DNA from: Pseudoips prasinana
Lineage: Eukaryota; Arthropoda; Insecta; Lepidoptera; Nolidae
Direction of reading: 5' to 3'
DNA: 64,000 bases
NCBI GenBank assembly: GCA_951640165.1
Contig: OX621256.1
Coordinates: 620,001 to 684,000, forward strand
Made by a program: the position numbers and the translations under genes. Numbering within the stretch: the first letter of the stretch is position 1; the number at the start of each line of letters is the position of its first letter. Of the stretch, positions 1 through 9,930 are shown piece by piece. A model generated the notes under the pieces. The model saw only the letters and a program-made list of their open reading frames with translations. It had not been told where the DNA came from and searched no databases.

Positions 1-448
1 AGCTATTTGCGTAACAATAAATATTTGTTCTGAGTCTGGATGTACGTTGTGACCATCAATGATATGTTTTTACAGTACCCCGCGACTCAAGGATTCAAAG
101 TCAAAGTAATTTATTTGTTAAACATAGGTAATATGGTACATGGTATAAAAATTGTGTTGTATCACTATGTTTTGCCTTGCAAGGCGTACAAATTATACAG
201 AGCAAGCAAAATAATAAAATAATAAATATTAAATTTCATTTTATTATTTATTTATTTACCTATGACGGGCGCTGTCTTAAAAAAAATCCCCTTTCCCACA
301 CTATTTGTGCATGTTTTATATTCGTACCTCTATAGCTCTACTATAATAAATTAATGGCTAACAAAAATAAACTCATACTATTACACACACACTACTATTA
401 CAGCTTTATTATGTATAAAAAAATTGGAGGCACTAAGTGCAACGCTAA
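1..448. other. AT-rich stretch, no gene recognised
   Basis: No coding frame with recognisable motifs. A GTCAAAGTCAAAG-like stretch near 90-110 followed by T-rich sequence resembles the 3' tail of the LINE seen at 51329-51905, so part of it may be an old reverse-oriented LINE end. Confidence 0.4.
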
Positions 449-1190
449 TCTATACATATAATAAAATCGTAGGAAAGTCAAAACTGTACATTGAATATTT
501 TTTTAAAAGGATACTTGGGGCGTGATGTACATTCGATATCGAAACCAAAAATATAGTTTTTAGAAGTTTTGTCTGTTTGTCTGTATGTATGTCCGGGCTA
601 AACTCAAAAACGACTGCATGGATTAACTTCAAATTTTGCATTAATATTACTAAGAGGTCAGGTCAACATATAGGCTACATATTATCACGCTATCACCTAC
701 GGGGGAGGAGCTGTGATCTTTTCTATACATATAATAAAATCGTAGGAAAGTCAAAACTGTACATTGAATATTTTTTTAAAAGGATACTTGGGGCGTGATC
801 TACATTCGATATCGAAACCAAAAATATAGTTTTTAGAACTTTTGTCTGTTTGTCTGTATGTATGTCCGGGCTAAACTCAAAAACGACTGCATGGATTAAC
901 TTAAAATTTTGCATTAATATTACTAAGAGGTCGGGTCAACATATAGGCTACATATTATCACGCTGTCACCTACTTGGGAGGAGCTGTGATCTTATCTATA
1001 CATATAATTAAATCGTAGGAAAGTCAAAACTGTACATTGAATATTTTTTTAAAAGGATACTTGTGCCGTGATCTACAATCGATATCGAAACCAAAAATAT
1101 AGTTTTTAGAATTTTTTTCTGTTTGTCCGGGCTAAAGTCTAAAAATTTTGCATTAATATTACTTAGAGGCCGGGTCAACCTAATCTAATG
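449..1190 (+). repeat. 273-bp tandem repeat, two full units plus a partial third
   Basis: The TCTATACATATAAT start recurs at 449, 722 and 995, giving a spacing of exactly 273 bp twice. The third unit carries a deletion in the GTCTGTATGTATGTCC part and fades by about 1190. Mismatches between units are few, so the expansion is fairly recent. Each unit contains the Helitron 5' end. Confidence 0.85.
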
Positions 1191-1215
1191 GGAGTTACCT
1201 TTGTGAAAATTCTCT

Positions 1216-1590
1216 GCATTCTATTGTACAGTCGCCAGCACATCAAGCTACCCCAATCTGTCAAATATCCCCAATTGAAAGTGAACCTTATGCTTTTGTG
1301 GTAAAGTTGAAAATCTATGCCAAACCTTAAAATAAATGTTTTGATTGTTGATTTATATTTTTAATGATCTAACAATAACATTTAAAACATCTAAACGTAT
1401 TGGAGCGTCACGCTGAAGTCTGAGCTTTAAGAGTTCCAAAGATGACACCCGATGCATTCTATTGTACAGTCGCCAGCACATCAAGCTACCTCAATCTGTC
1501 AAATATACCCAATTGAAAGTGAACCTTATGCTTTTGTGGTAAAGTTGAAAATCTATAAAATAAATTTGACAGATTGAGGTTCGTTGATTA
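1216..1590 (+). repeat. Two direct copies of a MITE end (ACAGNCGCCAGCACATC family)
   Basis: A block of about 115 bp beginning GCATTCTATTGTACAGTCGC occurs at 1216 and again at 1454. It matches the left part of the inverted-repeat element at 61988-62122, including CAATTGAAAGTGAACCTTATG. The second copy also retains AAATTTGACAGATTGAGG, the start of the other arm. Neither copy is complete, so this looks like an insertion that was later duplicated and truncated inside the Helitron-like element. Confidence 0.7.
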
Positions 1591-1974
1591 TTATTTTACT
1601 TTAGTTGACTTACTGACTTTACTTAAGGACAATTGATGACATCGGGTAATTTTTTTAAATAACAGTAGCAAAGTAGTCTTTAGTTTATTTCATAGCTAGG
1701 TTATTTATAGGTTAGGTTTTCTTTAATTTATATTGCTTATTTCTTTTGAAAGTTATATTTTTTAGATTTAGCTAGAAATAAGTAGTTATATTTATTATTT
1801 TATCATTCAAAATTGTCGCTGACGAAGTCGCGGGCACCAGCTAGTTATTAATGTAATTATTGTCGATTACATTACCATCTACAAACAGACAGCGGTCTGA
1901 AGGTCGCCGGTGTTTATTTACATTTCGTGCTAAGAGAATACGTCGAGCATTTGGGGGCTTTTACATTCAAGATC

Positions 1975-2185
1975 GCTTGGTCTAGTTGGACAGGTGGTTA
2001 GTGACCCTGGCAGTCAAGTCAAAGGTCGGGTTGGATCCCCACACATGATAAATCTTTATCTATCATGTATGTATTCTTAATGATGTTTATCAGTTGTCTG
2101 GTTGTCATACTCGTAGTACAGGTTCTGCGTAGTTTGGGATCAGATGGCACTATGTTAGTTGTCCCAAAATACTAATATCATAATT
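1975..2185 (+). mobile_element. Degenerate tRNA-headed SINE, family B
   Basis: The 3' part keeps GTAGTTTGGGATCAGATGGC and GTCCCAAAATACTAATATC, the same order as the better copies at 52958 and 54376. The tRNA-like head near 1980-2040 is recognisable but eroded. Confidence 0.6.
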
Positions 2186-2377
2186 ATAAAATATGATGCA
2201 TTTTATATAACAAGAGTAATAAAATTGAATATGGGACTACCTGCAAAACAGTCCCTCAGCGCGCGGCGTTTTAAAAACCTATGGCGTTTACAGTTACAGC
2301 GCCCTGAAGGTTTTCTATGTTTCCTTGGGCAATAGAGACACGCGAGTTTTCAAGTCATCTAACAATAATAATAATGA

Positions 2378-2590
2378 TATTGTCCTCCTGGTCGAATATC
2401 CACCACGGCAGCCAGCCCTAATGGAGACTTGCCATCTGCGCGGGATATATTATTGAGCAAAAATAGTGCCCAAACACATAGGCACTTACATAAATAAGAA
2501 GACGTCAGGTACATGCCCGGCGGCTTTACAGGCTCTCTGCGGCACGGGGGGATATACATACCACCAAACCCCAGACTCAGGGGTTATACC
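2378..2590 (-). mobile_element. SINE family A fragment
   Basis: Reverse-complement of the body of the 22625-22992 SINE: TGTCCTCCTGGTCGAAT at the left, then the GCGCGGGATATATTATTGAGC and GGTACATGCC parts. The tRNA-like head is missing. Divergence from the other copies is high, so this is an old copy. Confidence 0.65.
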
Positions 2591-2756
2591 TTGTGGCCTC
2601 TGACATGTCTTAATGAGTTAACACTCATTAAGACATGTCAGAGGCCTACTGTCAACTCTAACTACAACAACCGCGACCGACAGCTTTAAGTGTCCTCCGA
2701 AGCACGGAGATGCTCAGAAATTAAATCACGTAGACGGTCACCCTTCTATAAGCTGC
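2591..2756 (-). mobile_element. 5S rRNA-related SINE fragment (body)
   Basis: On the minus strand it reads GGGTGACC..., TTTAATTTCTGAGCATCTCC, GTGCTTCGGAGGACAC, then CATGTCAGAGGCC, in the same order as the copies at 42509, 50979 and 62929. The 5S-like head is truncated at about 2756, where a palindrome abuts it. A 24-bp inverted duplication interrupts its CATGTCAGAGGCC section. Confidence 0.7.
2595..2646. repeat. Perfect palindrome, 24-bp arms, 4-nt loop
   Basis: Arms 2595-2618 and 2623-2646 are exact reverse complements (GGCCTCTGACATGTCTTAAT and onward). One arm is ordinary 5S-SINE sequence and the other is an inverted copy of it, so the palindrome arose inside the SINE. Confidence 0.95.
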
Positions 2757-2760
2757 ACGC

Positions 2761-2814
2761 AATTGACTGGTGAAATAAAGCACATAGCTATGTGCTTTAT
2801 TTCACCGGTCAATT
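2761..2814. repeat. Palindrome with 27-bp arms and no loop
   Basis: The two halves, AATTGACTGGTGAAATAAAG and onward, meet at CACATAG/CTATGTG with no spacer and a single arm mismatch. No flanking target duplication is seen. Confidence 0.95.
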
Positions 2815-3685
2815 TTGGTGAGCAACTGTCTATGAGCGCTTCATATAGATTGTGAAAGCCTTTTTAGTGATACGAGTGCTAACTAAGCGTCAAGAAGACG
2901 AAAATGGTGGCGCTGGGTTCACGGAGGGGCCACTATCTCTATATCTTATAGCAAACACACCACTCACTACATACTTTGGGAGTATAATCTCAGAATATAC
3001 GGACTTAATCCAATATTGGTCCCAACATAAACTACTGAAATACGTATTTAAATAGTTTCGAAGGCACCATCATTTACAAGTGATAAAATAACGCAGCACT
3101 TGGAAACCGTTGTTACTCGTAACTTATCCTAGTTCCCTAAGTACCGTACATTAAAATTTGTAAGTAAAGTTGTAGCAAGTACTGCAAATGTTCTAATAAA
3201 CAAATATTACGAAAGCAAGGATTACAATAAATAAAGTAAATAATTTGCAAGTGTTGTAATTTGTATTTTCGAGTATGATGTTACGAGGACTGTGTTTATG
3301 TAAAGTATACTTTATGTCCATATCCATTAAATAATCTTGTCTTTTTCCCTTTATATTTGAGTCAGCTCCCTGTACAACCTGGTAAGGCTAGCTACCAAAA
3401 TTAATCTAGTGACTTCCACTTGACCTTCAAAACCCATAGAAAGTAGGCACATAGGTGTCAGATACTACATATCTTTAAATTATCTGTAAAATTGTGAAAA
3501 AAGTGCTTATGTCAACTGGGTTCGATGGCTTACGTGCTTTCCGAGATCTCCCGAGGGTCCGAGACCCTAAAAATTCATTTATGTTTTATTGAAAAGATTA
3601 TTCGGTGCAGGAATCAAGCCAGCGACCTTCGAAGGACAATAAGCCGGCTATATGGCATATACCACGCGTACACATACTTCATGTT
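2815..3685. other. No feature recognised
   Basis: Low-complexity AT-rich sequence with short frames only (longest about 68 codons) and no motif, repeat end or splice context that I can support. Confidence 0.4.
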
Positions 3686-3950
3686 TAATAATAATAATAT
3701 CCTGGGACATTATTTACACACGGCCATCTGATCCCAAACTAAGCAGAGCTTGTATGTACTATGGAAACTAGATAACTGATATACTACATATACTACTTTT
3801 CTTTTGTAAACATACTTATATGGATAATTACACTCAGACTCAGGACAAACAGACATGTTCATGCACACAAATATATGTCCTGGGTAGGAATCGAACCCAC
3901 AACCTCCGGCGTTAAAAGTAAGCATTTGCTAACCCCGCCAACAGGCCTAT
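3686..3950 (-). mobile_element. tRNA-headed SINE, family B
   Basis: On the minus strand a tRNA-like head (GGCGGGGTTAGCAAATGCTT, then B box GGGTTCGATTCC) is followed by ATGAACATGTCTGTTTG, AGAAAAGTAGTATATG and GTTTGGGATCAGATGGCCG, and ends in ATATTATTATTATT. At about 260 bp it is nearly full length. Confidence 0.85.
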
Positions 3951-4302
3951 CATATTTACAGTCTTAGACCATCTAAATTAAATACCAACCTGTGCCCACC
4001 AGGATAAATTCTTTCCTAACTCTATGTACAAATGATTCAATTAATATCTTTAAGTGGGTATCAATATCGGTTGGAGCTTGACACTCGGTGGAAATTAGTT
4101 TGTCGACCGTATATAACTTCGGTTGAAGTATCTGAGACAACGATTATCGCTCACAATTAATTTGCGACTGCACCAATTCTATAAAAGAAACTGATAGAGT
4201 CCGTATTGATTTTCTTTTAAACAATCTTAAACCAGCTCTTATATCGTATACTACTCTGTCAAGAAAGTACCGGGAAAAGATCAATAATATACAAAATGTT
4301 TG

Positions 4303-5545
4303 TTATTCCTCCAAATTTAGTTTATCACCTTCAAAATATGCTCCTTCAGAAACGATACACTTACGCCAACGAATAATCCATTAATCAAAACATTTTTTAA
4401 ACGCTGCTTTCGGAATTGAGTTCAGTTCTCGCCGCGAATTCTCCTTTATGTCTTCTACCGATTGAAAACGGATACCACGAAGTAGTAATTTGAGTTTATG
4501 AAAAAGAAAGAAGTCAGCTGGAGCCATATCTGGTGAATATGGTGGTTGCTGGATCGTATTTGTTGAGTGTTTGGTCAAAAATTCGTTCACAATGATGGCC
4601 TTGTGCGAAGGCGCATTATCAATTTTTGAAGTTATACTTCTTTTGGCGCGATGGAGAAAAATGATGAGAGTGAATTTTTACGATGCGCGCGCACACCGAC
4701 ACCAAAAAATTTAACAGCATGAAGTTAGTGCTAGGTGGTATGAAAATTGATAACTATGTTCAAGTTGTATATTAAGAAGTATAACTTCTAACGCGTGTAC
4801 ATAAGTACACACAAGGCCACAAATCTGGCCTTTTTCGTCGAATTTGCTCTCTTAAACGCCGCATAACGCACAAATAATATTATTTATTTACCGTTCGACC
4901 TTCCGGTAAGAATTCAGAGAGCACAACACCGCGATAGTCAAAGAAAACAGTCAACATGACTTTGACTTTTGATCGACTTTGGCGTGGTTTTTTCGGTTTC
5001 GGCTCAGTTGGAAGGCGCCACTCCGAAGCTTGTTGACTAGTTTGCATGTCAAACTCGTAAACCTACGTCTAGTCACCAGTAACAATGCGTTTCATGAATG
5101 TTGGGTCGCAATTGACTCGTTCTACCATGTCCTCAGAGACTTTCATGCGACTGAGTTTTTGGAGAAAATTCAGATCTTTTGGGACTAGCCGAGCGGCAAC
5201 ATGTTTCATACCCAAATGATTAGTTAAAATGGTACGAATCGTCTCGTGAGATACAGAAAGTTCGGCGGCTATCTCTCTGAGAGTTGAATGAGAATTTTCA
5301 GTCACTATTTCCTTCACTTTTGCGATGTTAACTTCAGTTGCAGACGTTGATAGCCTACCAGAGCGAGGCAAATCTTTCATCACATCTCGACCGCTTTTGA
5401 ACGCTTTGAACCACTCATAAGCACGAGTTTTTGATAAAGTCGATTCACCGTAAGCCTTCTGTAACATTTTCAGTAACTCCGAACACAAAATTTCATTAGC
5501 GATGCAAAATTTAAGACAAACTCTTTGTTCGATATTTTTGTCCAT
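4303..5545 (-). pseudogene. Mariner transposase pseudogene
   Basis: It would have encoded the DDE-type transposase that cuts and pastes the element at TA sites. The chosen start is the Met of MDKNIEQRVCLKFC; a long upstream extension is probably not translated. The N-terminal half keeps helix-turn-helix features (STLREIAAELSVSHETIRTI) and reaches the first catalytic Asp in VTGD. Directly after this, two TAG codons stand where Glu and Trp are expected (about 5065). Further on, DNAPSHKAIIVNEF holds the second Asp and PPYSPDMAPADFFLF the third, then a TAA at 4381 precedes the usual C-terminal tail (WIIRWRKC). A MITE at 4626-4790 splits the frame between the first and second catalytic regions. 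It cannot make a transposase. Confidence 0.88.
4626..4790. mobile_element. MITE nested in the mariner
   Basis: Terminal inverted repeats GAAGTTATACTTCTT (left) and AAGAAGTATAACTTC (right) bound about 160 bp of non-coding sequence. It sits inside the transposase frame, so it is younger than the mariner. Confidence 0.75.
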
Positions 5546-5745
5546 TATGAAATTCGCAATACACACTATATATGATATTACTAAAACCAGCACTGTATTT
5601 AATATAAATAACAGATGCAACTCAAACTCCGCGCCAAAATGGAAAAAAGTTGTGCCAATCTAACAACAACAAAATAAAATCAACAAAAATTTTAATTTGG
5701 AACCATAAACAAATCATCCATTCCCGATACTATTTTGACTGAATG

Positions 5746-6237
5746 TACATTGTGTAATGACGTTACAAGTGGATATTAAAACTTTTAAAGGAGAAATTTA
5801 CTTAATATTTAAATAATAACCTGCAGTAGCGAAATGTATCATGAGGGATATTACTGAAATGCAACGAAAGCACATTCAAACTCGAGCAATACCCAGAACA
5901 TGAGGGAACCGAGCGAAGAGACTACCTGTGCCGTTATGGTCTCAATATTAGCAGAATTCTCCGCAGAATAGTTCCGTGCGACTAATAAAACCAATCTACC
6001 AGTATCCACACCAAAGAGTCATCTAATTGTTTTGACTGCATGTGCTGCTAAGCTTCATTTACCAGACAATTTTTCAATCTACGTTAGCCATTGGAATTTA
6101 GAATCAACTGCGATACCTAAAATACAATTGTCTTAATGGGCCCGACGCGGCTGCATTAAATTGTACATCAGTTTTCCCTTGCATTAGGCATGGAGAGCTT
6201 ATAGAATAGAAATCGTTTATTCCAGGTTAATGCCCAT
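5746..6237. other. No feature recognised
   Basis: Mixed-composition DNA without a long frame or a repeat shared with other parts of the window. Confidence 0.4.
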
Positions 6238-6545
6238 ATTCGCTTTTTTATATAAGAGGGCGACAAACGAGCAAGTGGGTCACCTGTTGGTAAGTGATCA
6301 CCGCCACCCATGGATACTTGCAACACCAGAGGTGTCGCGGGTGCGTTTCCGGCCTTTAAAAGTGTCAGCAAACCAGTGTTGCTGACCCTTCACCCCTCCC
6401 CGATGAGCTCTGGTAGATCTTACTGACACTCAGAAACACAAAATTAAGTTATTAATGTTATTATTAAGGAATGTCTTCTGTAAGGTGGAGGTACTTCCCC
6501 AGTCGGGCTGCTCTTTGAGCGAATCAACGCTGTGCCCTACCTCTC
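6238..6545 (+). repeat. Dispersed repeat G (GGGCGACAAACGA family)
   Basis: About 300 bp, closely matched at 10978-11268: AGAGGGCGACAAACGA, TGGTAAGTGATCACCGCC, GCCGGCCTTTAAAAGT, AGGTGGAGGTACTTCCCCAG. Short fragments recur at 41935 and 49480. The mechanism is unknown; it has no protein and no clear inverted ends. Confidence 0.75.
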
Positions 6546-6582
6546 TTATTATGTTAATAACAATATTACCTATGTATGTTTT

Positions 6583-6917
6583 AATGAATAAGATTTTATA
6601 ACAAACTTCCCAATGATATTAGATAATTCTCTACGAATAAGTTTAAAAGAATTATTAATGCCAAATTGTGTAGCATATTACAAAATTTCTGATTATTTGA
6701 ATGATAATAGTGCTTGGGAGTCACTTGCTCTGAGTCAACACTCATGATTGTAATTAATCTTAAGTATATTTTATTTTAAATAGGATTCCTACTGAGTTTT
6801 CTGGCAGTGTTTCTCAGTAGCTGCCACGTCATGCACTGCACGGTAGAGTAAAAAAATATGACGATTCCACATAAATGTAAAATTTTTACGGAATAAATGA
6901 TTTTTGACTTTGACCTT
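6583..6917 (+). mobile_element. LINE 3' end (same family as 51329-51905)
   Basis: AATAAGATTTTATAACAAAC through AAACTTCCCAATGATATTAG corresponds to the last reverse-transcriptase codons of the minus-strand copy at 51502-51873. It is followed by the shared 3' untranslated part (CTCAGTAGCTGCCACGTCAT, then TTTACGGAATAAATGATTTT) and ends TTTGACTTTGACC. The coding remnant has stops (for example ATTAGATAATTC). Confidence 0.8.
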
Positions 6918-7080
6918 ATAACTATGAAAGTAGTGTTTCCTCTTACAATTATTTGTCCTAATATATTGCATTGACTACCCTTACCCAGTGTTTTGGATAG
7001 GGCAGTCAAACCTCGAAGCAATGACTTTCAGAATGCTGTTGCTGGCATTCCGCAGACGCAGTAGCAGAGACGATCTTTTT
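6918..7080. other. Short unassigned spacer
   Basis: No repeat or gene assignment between the LINE 3' end and the next element. Confidence 0.3.
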
Positions 7081-7650
7081 AGGGTTCCGTAGTCAAATGG
7101 CAAAAAACGGAACCCTTATAGATTCGTCATGTCTGTCTGTCTGTCCGTCCATATGTCACAGCCACTTTTTTCGGGAACTATAAGAGCTGTATTATTGAAA
7201 CTTGGTCAGTAGATGTATTCGGTAAACCGCATTAAGATTTTTACACAAAAATAGAAAAAGAACAATAATTTTGGGAGGTTCCCATACAAAGAAATGAAAA
7301 CCAAAAAAGTTTTTTTCATCGTACCCATACATGTGGGGTGTCTATGGATAGGTCTTTAAAAATGATATGAGGTTTCTAATATCATTTTTTTCTAAACCGA
7401 ATAGTTTGCGCGAGAGACACATGTACATTACCATGCAAACTAACAACGAAAATTGGTTTGATCGAGATATAGCAAGTAGTTTTTTTTAATACGTCATAAA
7501 TACAATTTATACGTATTAAAAACAACTGCTTGCTATATCTCGTTCAAACCAATTTTCGTTGTTCAACCGCAATTTGCTTTCATTTAATCAACTGAATTAC
7601 TTGCTGCTACGGAACCCTTCATGGGCGAGTCCGACTCGCACTTGACTGGT
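7081..7650. mobile_element. Non-autonomous element with AGGGTTCCGTAGTCAA ends
   Basis: The left end AGGGTTCCGTAGTCAA is mirrored by CTACGGAACCCTTCATGGGC near 7607-7627, followed by GTCCGACTCGCACTTGACTG. The body has TGTCTGTCTGTCTGTCCG simple sequence and a strong internal inverted repeat. I recall this end sequence from many lepidopteran genomes. No transposase frame. Confidence 0.6.
7442..7563. repeat. Internal inverted repeat, about 53-bp arms
   Basis: AACAACGAAAATTGGTTTGA at 7442 pairs with TCAAACCAATTTTCGTTGTT ending at 7563, and pairing continues through GATATAGCAAG and AATACGT, with about 15 nt between arms and few mismatches. It lies inside the 7081-7650 element. Confidence 0.9.
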
Positions 7651-7966
7651 TTTATTTACTGACTAGTGCTTTAATATCATTCGTACGTGCAGTAGCAAAC
7701 ATTTCGGATTCTGAAAGCTTTATTATACTGGACCTGTGTAATAGGATCGCCGCGTATCCCACAAGCCATTCTAGTAAAAAGACTAGTTTTTTTATCGTTA
7801 AGTAAGAGATAAGTTGGTTGGTGGTGTTAAGAACAACTTTAACATTAACCCTCAATCGGTCATAGCGTATGTTCATAGTTCATTGGTTTTAGCTCTTATT
7901 ACAACGTAATAGAGTTTAAAATAAGGTGAGAACTATTATACCATCGTCACATTAAGGGTAATTATG
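7651..7966. other. No feature recognised
   Basis: AT-rich, with no supported gene. A 74-codon minus-strand frame here has no recognisable motif. Confidence 0.3.
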
Positions 7967-8452
7967 GTAAATCATGTCAGCCGAAGTGCATCTACTAGTG
8001 GGCAAAAGCCTCCCCAAAGCATTGGCAGATGGGTTGGCGATCGGAGGTAGTCCACGAAGGGCACCCATCTGAATGGCACCTGCGCGAATGGCACCTAGCC
8101 TAGTCCACGAAAGGCACCTTTACATAAATACTTTTGGCAGGTGCTCTTCGTGGATGAATGTTAATAAATGTTCTAGTGATTTTATCGATATTTTTCATTT
8201 AATTACCTAGGTTTCTATAACGGTTAACGTAGGTGCCTTTCGTGGACAAGAATGCAATACATAAATTTAATCCACGAAGAGCACCTGTCAAACATATTGA
8301 TAGGTGCCTTTCGTGGACTAGGCTAGGTGCAGTTTGATGGTCATAGTTAATAGAAAAACACTGCTGCCCGTTCTCTGGTAGGTATTCCCTCCGACGATTT
8401 CGCCCACGGAATGAGATGGGGTGATGATATTCTATGCCGTCATCGCACAACA
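7967..8452 (-). mobile_element. RTE-like LINE 3' end (second family), interrupted
   Basis: On the minus strand this matches 54845-55105: the GATGACGGCATAGAATATCA part, CCGTTTTTCTATTAACTATG-like coding debris, GATCGCCAACCCATCTGCCA and the CTTTGGGGAGGCTTTTGCCC tail. A 286-bp element at 8044-8329 splits it. Confidence 0.7.
8044..8329. mobile_element. MITE built from repeated GTCCACGAAAGGCACC motifs
   Basis: It sits in LINE sequence whose two sides rejoin as GCGATCG/CAGTTTGATGG. The arms GCACCTAGCCTAGTCCACGA (8091-) and its reverse complement (-8330) run about 29 bp. The 15-16-bp core occurs six times, in both orientations, at about 8050, 8103, 8140, 8232, 8271 and 8303. No coding capacity and no clear target duplication. 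Confidence 0.75.
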
Positions 8453-8565
8453 AACGAATGGTAAACTTCGAGACAATGACTTAGTTGTCACATTTTACGA
8501 TTGAATTAGCAACAGATCGATTTCCTAAGGAAATACAAAGCCATAAACACAAACACACTCAGAGT

Positions 8566-8845
8566 GTAGTTACAAAAGTCATTACAAATTTTTGTAGAAA
8601 ATCTTCTTTACGTACGTTTGGGGAGTGAGCTGGTGAATGCGTGACGAGATCGTTACAAAAATGTGATCGGGCGAGGCGATAGTAAGTTAGTGGAGATAGA
8701 ATCGGAGAGAAAGTTACGTTTATATTACTGTAGGAGCAAGAGAGAGAGAGAGAGAGAGGCGCGAGCATACATTTAAATTTTCTCATAGTTTCGTATATAT
8801 AAGTTTTATTTCAGTCGTGTGGCATAGAGTACACTCGATCTTTTT
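8566..8845 (+). repeat. Dispersed repeat H, copy 1
   Basis: Matches 62453-62700 in inverse orientation: GAATGCGTGACGAGATCGTT, ATGTGATCGGGCGAGGCG, GTAGGAGCAAGAGAGAG and TTTTATTTCAGTCGTGTGG. It contains an (AG)n tract at about 8738-8758. It could be part of an LTR or a LINE 5' region; neither is proved here. Confidence 0.65.
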
Positions 8846-9560
8846 ATTCGTTCTTTTAAATATAGTCTGCTACAAAGTCTGAGTCTTTATATATATTATT
8901 TTACATTCTTCTATTCTGTTTTGCTGGCAACGTTGTTTTTTTACATAAATTTCATTTAAACCTAATGTGGTGTTAATTAATATTTATATATATACCTATC
9001 AATCTATACATATGTCTTATATTTCTCGTTTACATGTTAAAAAGTAGTAATTTTTCCCAGAAGGTCATAAATTGCTGTTAAATCACGTGTAAGTGGCAGC
9101 CCTGTGAGTATATGAGTAGGTGCGCGGCGTAATCTCGTAATGAATGTCTTCATATCGCCTCATGACGCCTGCTTGATGTACCGCCGCGGGTAGACTGTGA
9201 AGCTACAGAGAAGCTACAGAGAAAACGTGTTCTCAGAACAAATCATCATTATCGATCTCCATTTTAGTTATTTTTCATCTTTGGCGTCGATGTTTCGACT
9301 TGTATATTTATTTATAATTTTTGAACAAGACTGTACAGGGGCGGAGTCAATGCCGAAGCGATTCTCTCTCAGTCAACCATAATAAGGCTTGTTCGTATAA
9401 GAAGCAGAAAAAATATATAAATAGTACTCGTACACTTACATAAAATATCTACGTCTATATAAATAATTATGTATAATTAACAAATATGTATAATTAATAA
9501 ATAAGGCATTATATTTAGTAATAAAATAAAAATAAAGTAAATAAAATAATGCTAAATATA
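8846..9560. other. No feature recognised
   Basis: AT-rich, with a short GC-richer patch at 9110-9200 (TACCGCCGCGGGTAGAC). No frame or repeat supported. Confidence 0.35.
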
Positions 9561-9567
9561 AAGGGCT

Positions 9568-9891
9568 ATGCTTGTAGTTTCCCTGCGATATCGAATCAGA
9601 AATATTGAGATCCGCAGGCGAACCAAAGTAACCGACATAGCCGTAAGAATTGCCAAACTGAAGTGGCAGTTGGCAGGGCACATAGCTCGTAGAGCCGACG
9701 GCCGCTGGGGCAGAAAGGTCCTCGAGTGGCGACCACGAACTGGAAGACGCAGCGTGGGCAGGCCCCCTACAAGATGGACCGATGATCTTGTGCGGGTCGC
9801 TGGAAATCGCTGGATGCGGATAGCGCAAGACCGGCAATTGTGGAGATCTTTGGGGGAGGCCTTTGTCCAGCAGTGGACATCTTTCGGCTGA
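9568..9891 (+). pseudogene. RTE-clade LINE, C-terminal reverse transcriptase remnant
   Basis: The 107-codon open frame reads RNIEIRRRTKVTDIAVRIAK, then KWQLAGHIARRADGRWGRKV, then GRRSVGRPPTRWTDDL and FVQQWTSFG, followed by a stop. This is the typical C-terminal tail of RTE-type endonuclease/reverse transcriptases, downstream of the polymerase domain. Everything upstream is missing, as expected for a 5'-truncated insertion, so it is not functional even though the remaining frame is intact. A GATGATGATGAT tail follows at 9893. Related fragments lie at 17110, 40091 (reverse) and 44710 (reverse). Confidence 0.88.
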
Positions 9892-9930
9892 TATGATGAT
9901 GATGATGATGATAATGATGATGAAATATAA
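9892..9930 (+). repeat. GAT microsatellite tail of the RTE LINE
   Basis: GGCTGATATGATGATGATGA run directly after the reverse transcriptase stop. It is the 3' tail type of this LINE family. Confidence 0.85.

Larger units (their letters stand above)
449..1844 (+). mobile_element. Helitron-like non-autonomous element
   Basis: Starts with TC (TCTATACATATAATAAAATC) and ends with GCGGGCACCAGCTAG. The base before the TC is A and the base after CTAG is T, which fits the Helitron rule of TC start, CTRR end and insertion between A and T without target duplication. The same 5' start and a similar GGCACAGCTAG end recur in reverse at 15241-15546, which supports the boundaries. There is no Rep/helicase frame, so it would depend on another element. 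Its 5' part is tandemly amplified and its middle carries pieces of an inverted-repeat element. Confidence 0.65.
4251..5745 (-). mobile_element. Dead mariner-type DNA transposon
   Basis: The left end CTACTCTGTCAAGAAAGTAC next to a TA matches, with several changes, the reverse complement of the right end near 5723-5745 (TCCCGATACTATTTTGACTG). Between them lies a broken mariner transposase on the minus strand. The ends have diverged and the coding part carries stops and a nested insertion, so it is an old copy. Confidence 0.8.
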
